Source of the DNA: Planctomycetaceae bacterium | GTDB taxonomy: Bacteria > Planctomycetota > Phycisphaerae > SM23-33 | DNA length: 37,232 nucleotides | Reading direction: 5' to 3' | NCBI GenBank assembly: GCA_039680605.1 | Contig: JBDKTA010000029.1 | Coordinates: 1-37,232, forward strand | Part shown: positions 8,524-17,145 of the stretch, in pieces | Position numbering within the stretch: the stretch's first letter is position 1 | How the letters are laid out: each line of letters opens with the position of its first letter | Notes under the pieces: model-generated | What the model saw: the letters and a program-made list of their open reading frames with translations, nothing else | Databases searched by the model: none | What the model was told of the DNA's origin: nothing | Made by a program: the position numbers and the translations under genes

Positions 8524-10737
8524 ATGGAATCCCAAGCCAGCAAGCCCCGCCGCCGACGCCTCAGGCAGGTCGCCTTCAAGATAGCGGCACTGCTGTTGAG
8601 CGTTGCGGTAGCGATTGTAGCCGGCGAGGTGATCACCCGCATCGCCGGCTCAGCCCCTCCGGTGGCCGGCATCGATGTCAGCAACGCCGACAGCCCTTAC
8701 CGTCTTTGCGACAATCCGATCCTCGGATATGAGTTGGTCCCCAACCGCCCCGGCGTCAATTCCGTCGGCCAGCGCGACGTCGAGCACACGATTGAAAAGC
8801 CCGCCGGCGTGCGCCGCATCGTGATCCTGGGCGACTCCGTCGTCGAAGGAATTACGCTCGAGACGAAGTGGGAGAACCTGATCGCCTGGCACCTGCAGAA
8901 GCGCTATGACAAGAGCAAGACCGAGATCCTGAACTTCGGCGTGCGCGGCTACTGCACGCTGGCCGAGGTCGAACTGCTGGAAAGCAAAGCCCTGCAGTTC
9001 AAGCCCGACGTGGTGGTGCTGGTGTTCGTCGACAACGACTTTCGAAACTTCAACGCCGACATTGCCCTGGCCGCTCGGCAGAGGCCGGCTGCGGTTGATT
9101 GGCTCTTTCGCAACAGCGATCTGTTTCGAATCTTGTGCCTCAAGACCGGTATCTTTCATTATGGGCAAGACGCCGACCCGACGCAGTGGAACCAAACCGC
9201 CATCGGCGACGATAACGTCCAGCGCGGCCTGGAACGTCTGAAGGCCCTGGCACAGAAGCACAACTTCCAGCCGCTGATCGCAATCTGGCCGACATTTCTT
9301 GACGATCGCGTCATTGACCGTGCGTGTCTGCCCGGCACGGAAACGCCGGCCGTCGAAGTCATGGCGGCCCAGAGGGAGATCCCGACGCTTCGCCTTTCAA
9401 CCTTCTACAATCGCGGGAACAAGAACCCTCGCAAAGCCTTTACCAACGGCGACACGCTGCACCCCAACGAGACCGGCTGTCATCTGGCTGCAGATGCCAT
9501 TAAGTTCCACATAGATCGTCTGGCCTCCGCAGCCGCCCAGACGCAACCGGCCTCACGGTACGCCGCCAGCCAGATGACCGGCGCCGCGGCCGTGGCCAAA
9601 AGTGGAGCGATGCAGGGATGGGACCGTGTGGCGGCGATGACGCTGGCGGGAGAGATCTGGCAGAACCGCGGCGAGGCTGCCGCCGCCATGGCGCAGTACG
9701 AAGCCGCGCTGCGCCTGCGCCCCAACGACCTGCTGGCCAACCTGTCGCTGGGCCGCATGCTGCTGCAGACGCGAGGCAACCTCAAGATCGCTCGCGATTG
9801 CTTCGAGCGCGCCCTGCGAACCGACCCCACCAGCGCCGACGCATGCAACGGTCTGGGCGTGGTGCTCTCGCGGACGGGGGACGCGTCTGAAGCGATGGAA
9901 CAGTTCGATCGCGCGGTCCGATTGAACCCCCAACTCATCGAGGCGAGAAATAATCTGGGCACGGCCCTGTTGGCCGCCGGGCGCCCCGGCGAGGCCGTCG
10001 ACCATCTTAGCGCCGTCTTTAAGGCCTCCAACGATTCGGCCGAAATCGCCGCCAATCTGGGCATGGCCTTGGCGGGTGCGGGACGCTGCGACGAGGCCAT
10101 CGCCCCCCTTCGCCGCGCGCTGGAACTGCAGGCCGATTACCCCCAAGCCCACCTGGCGCTGGGCAATGCCCTGGCGGCCGGAGGCAACAATCCCGAGGCC
10201 ATCACGCATTATCATCAGGCGCTGAAGGCCTGGCCGCACGTGGCGGACATCCGCGTGAATCTTGGCGCCGCCCTGATGGCCGTCGGACGCGCCGCTGACG
10301 CCATCGAGCAGTACCGCCAGGCGCTGACGATCGATGGCGCGCTGCCTGAGGCACACAACAATCTCGCCGTCGCGCTGGCCAGCATCAACAAGAGCAGCGA
10401 GGCCGTCGAGCACTATCGCCAGGCGCTGCGCCTGCGACCCGATTACGTGCAGGCAAGCTATGGCCTGGGGCTGGCACTCAACAAGACCGGGCAATTTCTC
10501 CAGGTGATCGAACCGCTGCAGCGTGCGTGCGAGCTAAGCGGTTGGCGCGTCGCCGAATGTGCCGACGCCCTGGCGATCGCCCATGCGGGAGCGGGCGATT
10601 TTGTCGCCGCTGCCGCAATGGCAGAAAAGGCGATGACCCTGGCGAAGGATTCCGGAAAGGACGACTTGGCCAGGCAGATCGCCCGGCGCCTGGAGGCATA
10701 TCGCGCGGGGCCTCCGAGGGTACCAAACAAACCCTGA
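8524..10737 (+). CDS. SGNH/GDSL hydrolase fused to TPR domain
   Basis: A 737-residue protein with an N-terminal signal anchor (about residues 17-38). An SGNH hydrolase domain follows: block I GDSV with the nucleophile S105, a Gly block in NFGVRGYC, and block V D310-T-L-H313 with the catalytic His. From about residue 370 to 720 there are eight or more TPRs. SGNH enzymes of this type deacylate or transfer acyl groups on glycans, which fits the two GT-C genes immediately upstream (19-nt gap). The TPRs may dock onto the TPR-bearing transferase. The order membrane anchor, esterase, long TPR array is unusual enough to note. Confidence 0.87.
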   Translation: MESQASKPRRRRLRQVAFKIAALLLSVAVAIVAGEVITRIAGSAPPVAGIDVSNADSPYRLCDNPILGYELVPNRPGVNSVGQRDVEHTIEKPAGVRRIVILGDSVVEGITLETKWENLIAWHLQKRYDKSKTEILNFGVRGYCTLAEVELLESKALQFKPDVVVLVFVDNDFRNFNADIALAARQRPAAVDWLFRNSDLFRILCLKTGIFHYGQDADPTQWNQTAIGDDNVQRGLERLKALAQKHNFQPLIAIWPTFLDDRVIDRACLPGTETPAVEVMAAQREIPTLRLSTFYNRGNKNPRKAFTNGDTLHPNETGCHLAADAIKFHIDRLASAAAQTQPASRYAASQMTGAAAVAKSGAMQGWDRVAAMTLAGEIWQNRGEAAAAMAQYEAALRLRPNDLLANLSLGRMLLQTRGNLKIARDCFERALRTDPTSADACNGLGVVLSRTGDASEAMEQFDRAVRLNPQLIEARNNLGTALLAAGRPGEAVDHLSAVFKASNDSAEIAANLGMALAGAGRCDEAIAPLRRALELQADYPQAHLALGNALAAGGNNPEAITHYHQALKAWPHVADIRVNLGAALMAVGRAADAIEQYRQALTIDGALPEAHNNLAVALASINKSSEAVEHYRQALRLRPDYVQASYGLGLALNKTGQFLQVIEPLQRACELSGWRVAECADALAIAHAGAGDFVAAAAMAEKAMTLAKDSGKDDLARQIARRLEAYRAGPPRVPNKP

Positions 10738-10794
10738 ACTTTTCATTGAATCCGGCCGACAGGTTCTCTAGGATTTGTGCTTCAGGACGCCCTC

Positions 10795-11676
10795 ATGAAC
10801 GAAACGGATGGAACCAGCCGCCCCCGCGCGCAGGACGTGCGCCAAGGGTTGATCAAGCGTCTCGGCCGAGCGGCCCCGGCGGCGCCGCTATTTTCGCCGC
10901 GTCCGTCGCAGGCCCTGGCCGACATTCGCGCCGCGGCCGGCTGCCGCGTGGATCTGGTCGAGGCCACCGGCGCCGTCGAGGTGCAGGCCCCGCGCGGTGG
11001 TGCGACGCTTCTGATCGAGAATCGCCTGGCCGACATGAGCGGCGGCTGGGACCGGCTCTGCACGGCGTTCAAGAATTCGCTGGCCGATGCGAGTTGGCAT
11101 GGGTGGAATCATCTGAAGGGGCTGGGCCCGGTCAGGCCCGAGGACGTGCTCTTTCTGGACCTCGAGACCACCGGGCTGCACTCGACGCCGGTTTTTCTGA
11201 TCGGCGTGATGGTGTTTGAGGACGACTCGCTGGTCGTGCGGCAGTATTTTGCCCGGGACTATTCGCAGGAGCGGGCAATCCTCTCGCTGCTGGCCGATGA
11301 GCTGCCCTCGCGGCGGCTGCTCGTGTCGTTCAACGGCAAGAGCTTCGACGTGCCGTTCGTCCACACCCGCGCCGCGGCGACGGCCGTCTCCTGCCGACTG
11401 CAAATGCCCCACTGCGACCTGCTGCACACCAGCCGTCGCATCTGGGGCGCCGCGCTGCCCAACTGCCGCCTGCAGACGCTCGAAACGTATATCTGCCGCC
11501 GCGGCGCCCGCGAAGACGACATCGATGGCTCGCGCATCCCCGAGGCGTACCACGCGTTCGTCCGCACCGGCAACGGCGCCGAGATGGCCCTGTGCGTCAA
11601 ACACAACCGCCTGGACCTGATCACGCTGGCCGACATCCTGACGCGCCTGCCAGTAGCACGGGCATCTCGCCCATGA
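10795..11676 (+). CDS. mrfB: MrfB/YprB-like ribonuclease H-fold exonuclease
   Basis: A 293-residue protein read from ATG 10795, which has AGGA 7 nt upstream; an in-frame GTG at 10777 is the alternative. The C-terminal half is the YprB RNase H-like exonuclease domain: FLDLETTGL with the first acidic pair, LVSFNGKSFDVPF, and HNRLDLITLADIL near the end with the last His and Asp. In Bacillus subtilis MrfB is the metal-dependent nuclease of a UvrABC-independent pathway that repairs mitomycin C damage, working with the helicase MrfA. Two MrfA-like genes follow here. The last residues and the TGA stop are supplied by the hairpin repeat that begins near 11654, so the native C-terminus has been replaced. 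Confidence 0.85.
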   Translation: MNETDGTSRPRAQDVRQGLIKRLGRAAPAAPLFSPRPSQALADIRAAAGCRVDLVEATGAVEVQAPRGGATLLIENRLADMSGGWDRLCTAFKNSLADASWHGWNHLKGLGPVRPEDVLFLDLETTGLHSTPVFLIGVMVFEDDSLVVRQYFARDYSQERAILSLLADELPSRRLLVSFNGKSFDVPFVHTRAAATAVSCRLQMPHCDLLHTSRRIWGAALPNCRLQTLETYICRRGAREDDIDGSRIPEAYHAFVRTGNGAEMALCVKHNRLDLITLADILTRLPVARASRP

Positions 11677-11790
11677 GTTCTCGCCCGTGGTGTGGGGCGA
11701 GACCGGGTGCCACGCACAACTCCGTTGTGCGTGTCCCTGAACGTGAAGTCAGAAGTCAGGGAGCATGGGCGAGACGCCCATGCCACAAAA
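11654..11790 (+). repeat. Composite 24-bp-type hairpin repeat between nuclease and helicase genes
   Basis: This stretch joins three hairpins. 11658-11676 is a degraded copy whose CCCATGA gives the nuclease gene its stop codon. 11712-11719 pairs with 11725-11732 (ACGCACAA with TTGTGCGT, loop CTCCG). 11764-11782 is a perfect copy, with CATGGGC and GCCCATG around the loop GAGAC. It ends in GCCACAAAAC, just before the helicase start. The second and third hairpins recur in the same order inside the sulfatase gene at 24330-24452 on the other strand. No ordinary ribosome site for the helicase is visible in it. Confidence 0.9.
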
Positions 11791-11791
11791 C

Positions 11792-14569
11792 ATGAACGTC
11801 GATGCGTTTCTTGATGACCTTCGCCGCGGCAAAGACTACGCCGACCAGATCGCGTACGTCCGCACGGTCGAGCCGCGCGCCGCGGTCTACGCCCAGCCAT
11901 CGCGGCCGCTGCCGCCGGAGCTTGCCGACATGCTCCAGGCCCGCGGCATCGAGCGGCTCTACAGCCACCAGGCCGCGGCGATTGACAAGCTCGCGGAAGG
12001 ACATAATGTAGTTGTGGTTTCCGCCACGGCCGGGGGCAAGAGCCTCTGCTATCAGCTCCCGCTGCTGGCGTCGCTGCTGGCCGATCCGCAGGCCACCGCC
12101 CTGCTGCTGTTTCCGACCAAGGCCCTGGCGCAGGACCAGCTCCGCTCGCTCAACGCGGCCATGACCGGCGCGGGCATCGGCGCCTTGGCCGGCGTATACG
12201 ACGGCGATACCCCCGCGTCGCTCCGCCGCCGCCTGCGCGACGGCGCGAGCGTCATCCTCACCAACCCTGACATGCTGCACGCGGCCATCATGCCCCAGCA
12301 CGGGCGCTGGCAGCGGTTCCTGTCGAACCTGCGCCTGGTGGTGCTGGACGAGCTGCACGTCTACACCGGTCTGCTGGGCTCGAACGTCGCCAACCTGATG
12401 CGTCGCTTCCACCGCGTGTGCGGGCACTATGGCAGCAGTCCGCAGATGGTCGCGTGCTCGGCCACGGTGGCTAATCCGCTCGAGCTCGCCCAACGCCTCA
12501 CCGGTCGGCCGTTCGAGCTCGCCGACAACGACGGCTCGCCGCGCGGGCAGCGCACGTACGTGTTCTGGAATCCGCCGCGCCTGCGCGACACGCCCTGGCG
12601 CAGCCGCCGCAGCGCCAACGTCGAGGCGCACAGCCTCATGGCCGAACTCATCCGCCGCGGCCACGGAACCATCACGTTCTCCAAGGCCAAGATGACCGCC
12701 GAGATGATCCACCGCTACGTCTGCGAAAACCTGCACGCGAGCGATCCGGCGCTGGTGAAGAAGGTTACGCCGTATCGCGGCGGGTACGAACCCAGCCAGC
12801 GCCGCGAGATTGAGAAACGCCTCTTCGCCGGCGAGTTGCTGGGCGTCTCGGCCACGCGGGCCCTCGAGCTGGGCATCGACGTGGGCAGCCTTGAAGCCGC
12901 CATCATCGTCGGCTACCCCGGCACGCGCGTGAGCTTCTTCCAGCAGACCGGCCGTGCCGGGCGCGACGGGCGCGACACGCTGATCATCCTGGTCGGCCTG
13001 GATACCTCGGTCAATCAGTACATCCTGGGTCATCCCGAGTACCTCTTCGGCCGGGCGGTCGAAGAGGCCGTGATCGATCCGGACAATCCGTTCATCGTCA
13101 CCGGGCACCTGCGCTGCGCCGTGCATGAGCTTCCGCTGGAAGACTCGCAGCGCTTCGGGCCCGATGCGGACCTGGCGCTGTCGGTGCTGGCTGAAAACGC
13201 CAAGGTGCGTCGCATCGACGGACGCTGGTATCACGCCGCCGGCGAAACGCCCCAGCACGAGATTTCGCTGCGCGACTGCGTCGACGCCAACGTGCTGATC
13301 CAGGACGCCGACACAGGCGCCGCGATGGGTGAGGTCAACCGCTTCGACGCCCCGCCGATCCTCCACCCCGGGGCGATCTACATGCACCTGGGCCAGACGT
13401 ACCGCGTGACCGACCTGGACCTCGACCGCAACGTCGCGACCGTCAAGGCCGTCGAGGTCGACTACTACACCGACCCCCACGGCGGCACGGACGTGCATCA
13501 TGTCGATCAGCCGATGCGCGAAAAGCCCTTCGGCGGCGGCAGGGCGTTCTGGGGCGAGGTCACGGCCTACTTCAACACGTACGCCTACGACAAAGTACAC
13601 TTTTACACCCTCGATGCCGTCTCGACGCACCCGCTCGACCTGCCGACCTTCACCCTGGAGACCACCGCCTTGTGGCTCGTGCCGCCGGAGCCGTTGATGG
13701 CCGACGTGCTCGCCCGCGGGATCGACCACAGCGGGCTGATGGGCATCGGCTATGCCACGCGCATGCTGCTGCCGCTGCTGGTCACATGCGACACGCTGGA
13801 CTTCTCGCACTCGATCGGGGCCGTCAACGCCCCATGGAACAGCATCTTCATTTACGAACGATACCCGCGCGGGCTGGGGTTCACGCAGACCGCCTTCGAG
13901 CGCCTGGGCGAACTCATGCCGGCCGTGCTGGCGAATATCAAGGCCTGCGATTGCGACGATGGTTGTCCGTGCTGCGTGGGCAAGCCCCTCCGCCAGGACG
14001 CCACGTGGTACTACGACCGCCACGAGGCGTTCATTCCGTCCAAGCGATCGGCCATCGCGATTCTTGAAGGCACGCTCGCCGGCGGCGCGCTCAATGCCCC
14101 GGCCGTCGAGGAGTTGGTCGAGAGCGACGAGGCCCGCCGCACGCGCCTGGAGCGCATGCTCCGCCGCCGCCTCGAACAGATGCGCAAGCCCATCATGTTC
14201 CACCCCATCGAGCCGGTGATCAAGACAGAGATCCCGGCGCCAACGCCCGCGGCCAAGCTCAAAGGCGCCGACACCGCCGCCCGCAGCCTGCACCGCAAGG
14301 ATCTCACGCGCGAGCTGCGCAAGCGCCTGGCCAACAAGATCGTGACCGACCAGCTCGACGCGATGACCGCAAAAGTCTCGCCGCCGCAGAAGGTCATCAA
14401 AGCGCACCACCCGCCCGCCGGATACCCCGGCAGGCCCAACGTGGTTGCCGAGTCGGCCGATCAGATTCTGCCCGCTGCCGCGCCCGCGCCGCCGGCAGCG
14501 CCCAAGAAGCCCATCATTCTGGGCAATCCCCTAGCCGCCCGAGCGCGACGGAAGAAACACGAAGGCTGA
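11792..14569 (+). CDS. mrfA: MrfA/YprA-like DEAD/DEAH helicase with DUF1998, copy 1 (long form)
   Basis: A superfamily 2 helicase of 925 residues. I start it at ATG 11792 because its first residues (MNVDAFLDDL) align with the start of the next gene; ATGs at 11765 and 11780 lie inside the hairpin repeat. It shows Walker A (SATAGGKS, about residue 80), the DELH box, SATVANP and QQTGRAGRDGR. The C-terminal DUF1998 region has C719-x-C-x3-C-x2-C728 (CDCDDGCPCC), the four-cysteine metal site of MrfA. A basic, Ala/Pro-rich tail of about 150 residues after it is absent from the second copy. MrfA is a 3'-5' DNA helicase of mitomycin repair. Three nt separate it from copy 2. Confidence 0.88.
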   Translation: MNVDAFLDDLRRGKDYADQIAYVRTVEPRAAVYAQPSRPLPPELADMLQARGIERLYSHQAAAIDKLAEGHNVVVVSATAGGKSLCYQLPLLASLLADPQATALLLFPTKALAQDQLRSLNAAMTGAGIGALAGVYDGDTPASLRRRLRDGASVILTNPDMLHAAIMPQHGRWQRFLSNLRLVVLDELHVYTGLLGSNVANLMRRFHRVCGHYGSSPQMVACSATVANPLELAQRLTGRPFELADNDGSPRGQRTYVFWNPPRLRDTPWRSRRSANVEAHSLMAELIRRGHGTITFSKAKMTAEMIHRYVCENLHASDPALVKKVTPYRGGYEPSQRREIEKRLFAGELLGVSATRALELGIDVGSLEAAIIVGYPGTRVSFFQQTGRAGRDGRDTLIILVGLDTSVNQYILGHPEYLFGRAVEEAVIDPDNPFIVTGHLRCAVHELPLEDSQRFGPDADLALSVLAENAKVRRIDGRWYHAAGETPQHEISLRDCVDANVLIQDADTGAAMGEVNRFDAPPILHPGAIYMHLGQTYRVTDLDLDRNVATVKAVEVDYYTDPHGGTDVHHVDQPMREKPFGGGRAFWGEVTAYFNTYAYDKVHFYTLDAVSTHPLDLPTFTLETTALWLVPPEPLMADVLARGIDHSGLMGIGYATRMLLPLLVTCDTLDFSHSIGAVNAPWNSIFIYERYPRGLGFTQTAFERLGELMPAVLANIKACDCDDGCPCCVGKPLRQDATWYYDRHEAFIPSKRSAIAILEGTLAGGALNAPAVEELVESDEARRTRLERMLRRRLEQMRKPIMFHPIEPVIKTEIPAPTPAAKLKGADTAARSLHRKDLTRELRKRLANKIVTDQLDAMTAKVSPPQKVIKAHHPPAGYPGRPNVVAESADQILPAAAPAPPAAPKKPIILGNPLAARARRKKHEG

Positions 14570-14572
14570 ACC

Positions 14573-16945
14573 ATGGACGCCAATACCTTTATAGAGCGGC
14601 TCAAGAAGTCGGAGTTTTTTGACTGGCAGATCGCCCACGTCGAGGCTCTGCCCGCGCGGCCGGCGACGTTCGCCGACGTGGCGGGCGGGCTGGCCCCGCC
14701 GGTGCAGGCGGCGCTGACAGCCGCGGGCATCGAACGGTTGTACGCTCACCAGGCGCAGGCGATCTCGCTGGTGCGCCAGGGTCGCAGCGTGGTGATCGTC
14801 ACCGGCACGGCCAGCGGCAAGACGCTGTGCTACAACATCCCGGTCGTCGAGGCGATCGCCGAAAACCCGCTGATGACCGCTCTGTACATCTACCCCACCA
14901 AGGCCCTGACGCAGGACCAGCTCCGCTCGCTGGGGATGTTCCAGGGCGAGGGGGGCGTGCCGCTGATGTGCGGTACATACGACGGCGACACGCCGGCGAC
15001 GCTCCGCCGCAAGCTGCGCGACTCGGGCAACATCGTGCTGACCAACCCCGACATGCTGCACCAGGGCATTCTGCCCCATCACGCGCGGTGGAACCGGTTC
15101 TTCGCGCACCTCAAGTACATCGTGCTCGACGAGGTACACGCGTACCGCGGCGTGTTCGGCTCGCACCTGGCCAACGTGCTGCGGCGGCTGCAGCGAATCT
15201 GCCAGCACCACGGCGCCAGCCCGCAGTTCATCTGCTGCTCGGCGACGATCGCCAACCCGGCCGAGCACGCCGGGCGCATCTGCGGACGGCAGATGGACCT
15301 GGTAGACCGCGACGGCTCCCCGCGCGGGCCCAAGCGATTCGTGCTGTGGAACCCGCCGCCGCTGGAGACCGCCGCCCGCGGCCAAGCCGACAGTTGGCGC
15401 GTCGGCGGCGACCGCAAGAGCCCGCTGTGGGAAGCCGTCCACCTTATGACCGCACTGGTCAGCCATGGCGTGCAGACCATCACCTTCGCCCGCACGCGCC
15501 TGCAGACCGAGCTGATCTTCAAGAACTGCCGCGACCTTCTCCGCGGCCGCAGCCCGCGCCTGGCCAAGGCCGTCCACGCCTACCGCGGCGGCTACCTGCC
15601 CGAGGAGCGACGCGAGATCGAGCGCAAGCTCGTCTCCCGCGAGATCCTGGGCGTGGCCAGCACCAACGCCCTCGAACTGGGGATCGACATCGGCAGCCTC
15701 GACGCGTGCATTCTCTCGGGCTACCCCGGCACCATCGCAAGCCTCTGGCAGCAGGCCGGACGCGCGGGGCGCGGCAGCGACGAGTCGCTGATCTTCCTGG
15801 TGGCCCACAACGCCCCCGTCGATCAGTACCTGATGATGCACAGCGATTACATCTTCCGCAAAAGCCCCGAGCAGGCCGTCATCGACGCCGACAACCCGCA
15901 TATCACCATCGACCACCTTAAATGCGCCGCCTTCGAACTGCCCATCCCCGACGATCAGATCGAACGCTTCGGCCCGTACTCGCAGGTGATCCTGGAGCTG
16001 CTGGAAGAGCAGGGCCAGCTCAAGCACATCGACGGCCGCTGGTACTGGGCCAGCACCGACTACCCCGCCGCGCAAACGAACCTTCGGAACATTTCCGGCT
16101 GCGTGTACACGATCCAGGTCGAGCCCGAGGGGCGCGTCATCGGCACGCTCGACGAGATCAGCGCCCTGAGCCAACTGCACGACCACGCGGTGTACTTGCA
16201 CGCGGCCGAGACGTACTTCGTCAACGAACTGGACATCGAGCAGAAGATCGCCCGCGTGGAGAAGCGCGAGCTGGACTACTACACGCAGGCCGTGACAGCC
16301 TCGCAGATCCGCATCGACGAGGTCGAGCTTCAGGAGCCGTGGTGTGGCGGGGGCAAGAAAGGCTACGGCGACGTGACGGTCACGACGACGATTCCGATGT
16401 TCAAGAAGATCCGCTTCCAGTCGCGCGACAGCCTGGGCTTCGAGCAGCTTGAACTGCCGCCCCAGACGCTCGAAACCGTCGCGATGTGGGTCTGCCCCTC
16501 GCCGGCCGCGCTGCAGGCGCTTCAGCAGGCAGGCATGGTGCCCGGCGAGGCCCTGATCGGCATCGCCAACGTGCTGGTCGAGGTCGCGCCGATCTTCGTC
16601 ATGTGCGACACCACCGACATCGGCGCCGTCGCCGACAGCGCACCGCTGGGCTGTGAGGCCCTGTTCGTACACGACCGCTACCCCGGCGGGATGGGATTTG
16701 CCAAAAAGTGCCTCGAATCGATCGACCAGATCATGCAGACGTGTTACGCCGTGATCAAGAACTGCTCCTGCCCCGACGGCTGCCCCTCGTGCGTCGGCTC
16801 AGCCGTGCCGCCCTTCGCCGCCAGCGACCTGGACAGCTCCACCCGCGGCCGCATCCCCAATAAGGCCGCCGCCAAGTTGCTGCTGGAGGTCATGCTGGGA
16901 GAGTTCACCGCAGAGATCGCAGAGATCGCAGAGGAAGAAAGATGA
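14573..16945 (+). CDS. mrfA: MrfA/YprA-like DEAD/DEAH helicase with DUF1998, copy 2
   Basis: A 790-residue paralog of the upstream helicase, closer to the usual length of the family. Motifs: TGTASGKT Walker A, DEVH box, SATIANP, QQAGRAGRG, and the DUF1998 cysteine site C731-x-C-x3-C-x2-C740 (CSCPDGCPSC). Both copies keep every core motif, so both are probably active, but they have diverged throughout, so the duplication is old. The last residues (FTAEIAEIAEEER) are not family sequence: they translate an intergenic repeat at 16906-16933. It is the last gene of the operon and faces the methyltransferase gene across about 200 bp. Confidence 0.88.
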   Translation: MDANTFIERLKKSEFFDWQIAHVEALPARPATFADVAGGLAPPVQAALTAAGIERLYAHQAQAISLVRQGRSVVIVTGTASGKTLCYNIPVVEAIAENPLMTALYIYPTKALTQDQLRSLGMFQGEGGVPLMCGTYDGDTPATLRRKLRDSGNIVLTNPDMLHQGILPHHARWNRFFAHLKYIVLDEVHAYRGVFGSHLANVLRRLQRICQHHGASPQFICCSATIANPAEHAGRICGRQMDLVDRDGSPRGPKRFVLWNPPPLETAARGQADSWRVGGDRKSPLWEAVHLMTALVSHGVQTITFARTRLQTELIFKNCRDLLRGRSPRLAKAVHAYRGGYLPEERREIERKLVSREILGVASTNALELGIDIGSLDACILSGYPGTIASLWQQAGRAGRGSDESLIFLVAHNAPVDQYLMMHSDYIFRKSPEQAVIDADNPHITIDHLKCAAFELPIPDDQIERFGPYSQVILELLEEQGQLKHIDGRWYWASTDYPAAQTNLRNISGCVYTIQVEPEGRVIGTLDEISALSQLHDHAVYLHAAETYFVNELDIEQKIARVEKRELDYYTQAVTASQIRIDEVELQEPWCGGGKKGYGDVTVTTTIPMFKKIRFQSRDSLGFEQLELPPQTLETVAMWVCPSPAALQALQQAGMVPGEALIGIANVLVEVAPIFVMCDTTDIGAVADSAPLGCEALFVHDRYPGGMGFAKKCLESIDQIMQTCYAVIKNCSCPDGCPSCVGSAVPPFAASDLDSSTRGRIPNKAAAKLLLEVMLGEFTAEIAEIAEEER
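16906..16933 (+). repeat. CGCAGAGAT-type repeat forming the helicase C-terminus
   Basis: Three direct copies of a short CGCAGAGAT-like unit are read in frame as TAEIAEIAE at the end of helicase copy 2. A related block lies inverted at 17166-17187, and a third, diverged block lies just after recA at 36808-36840. Confidence 0.85.
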
Positions 16946-16990
16946 GGGGGACGGGGAGTGGGGGATGAGGATTGAAGGCCGCCAGCAGGA

Positions 16991-17117
16991 CCGGGTGCCG
17001 TGGCGCGCAGGGCCGAAGGCCCGGAGAGCCACGATCCCCGAAACGTGCAGTAAGTTATTGCGATAAAGTTGTGACTGTCGTGGCTGTCGGGCTTCGCCCT
17101 CCCGCCACGGCACCGGG
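16991..17117 (+). repeat. Inverted pair of GTGCCGTGGC hairpin repeats
   Basis: Two copies of a roughly 40-bp element stand in opposite orientation, 16991-17034 and 17078-17117, about 43 bp apart, between convergent genes. Each copy is itself a hairpin: GTGGC pairs with GCCAC around an inner GGGC-GAAG-CCC-like stem. A third copy is at 27177-27217. In this position the pair could act as a two-way transcription stop. The rest of the gap 16946-17145 holds no gene. Confidence 0.8.
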
Positions 17118-17145
17118 TTGGCCTTCTCGTCATTCGAATCTTCCA

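Noticed and set aside
11756-14410. Very long open minus-strand frame opposite helicase 1, with similar ones opposite helicase 2 (14531-16672) and the TPR protein (5127-6725)
   Set aside because: They are antisense to genes with clear motifs, have low-complexity Arg/Gly/Val/Asp/Gln composition, and follow from strong G/C at third codon positions.
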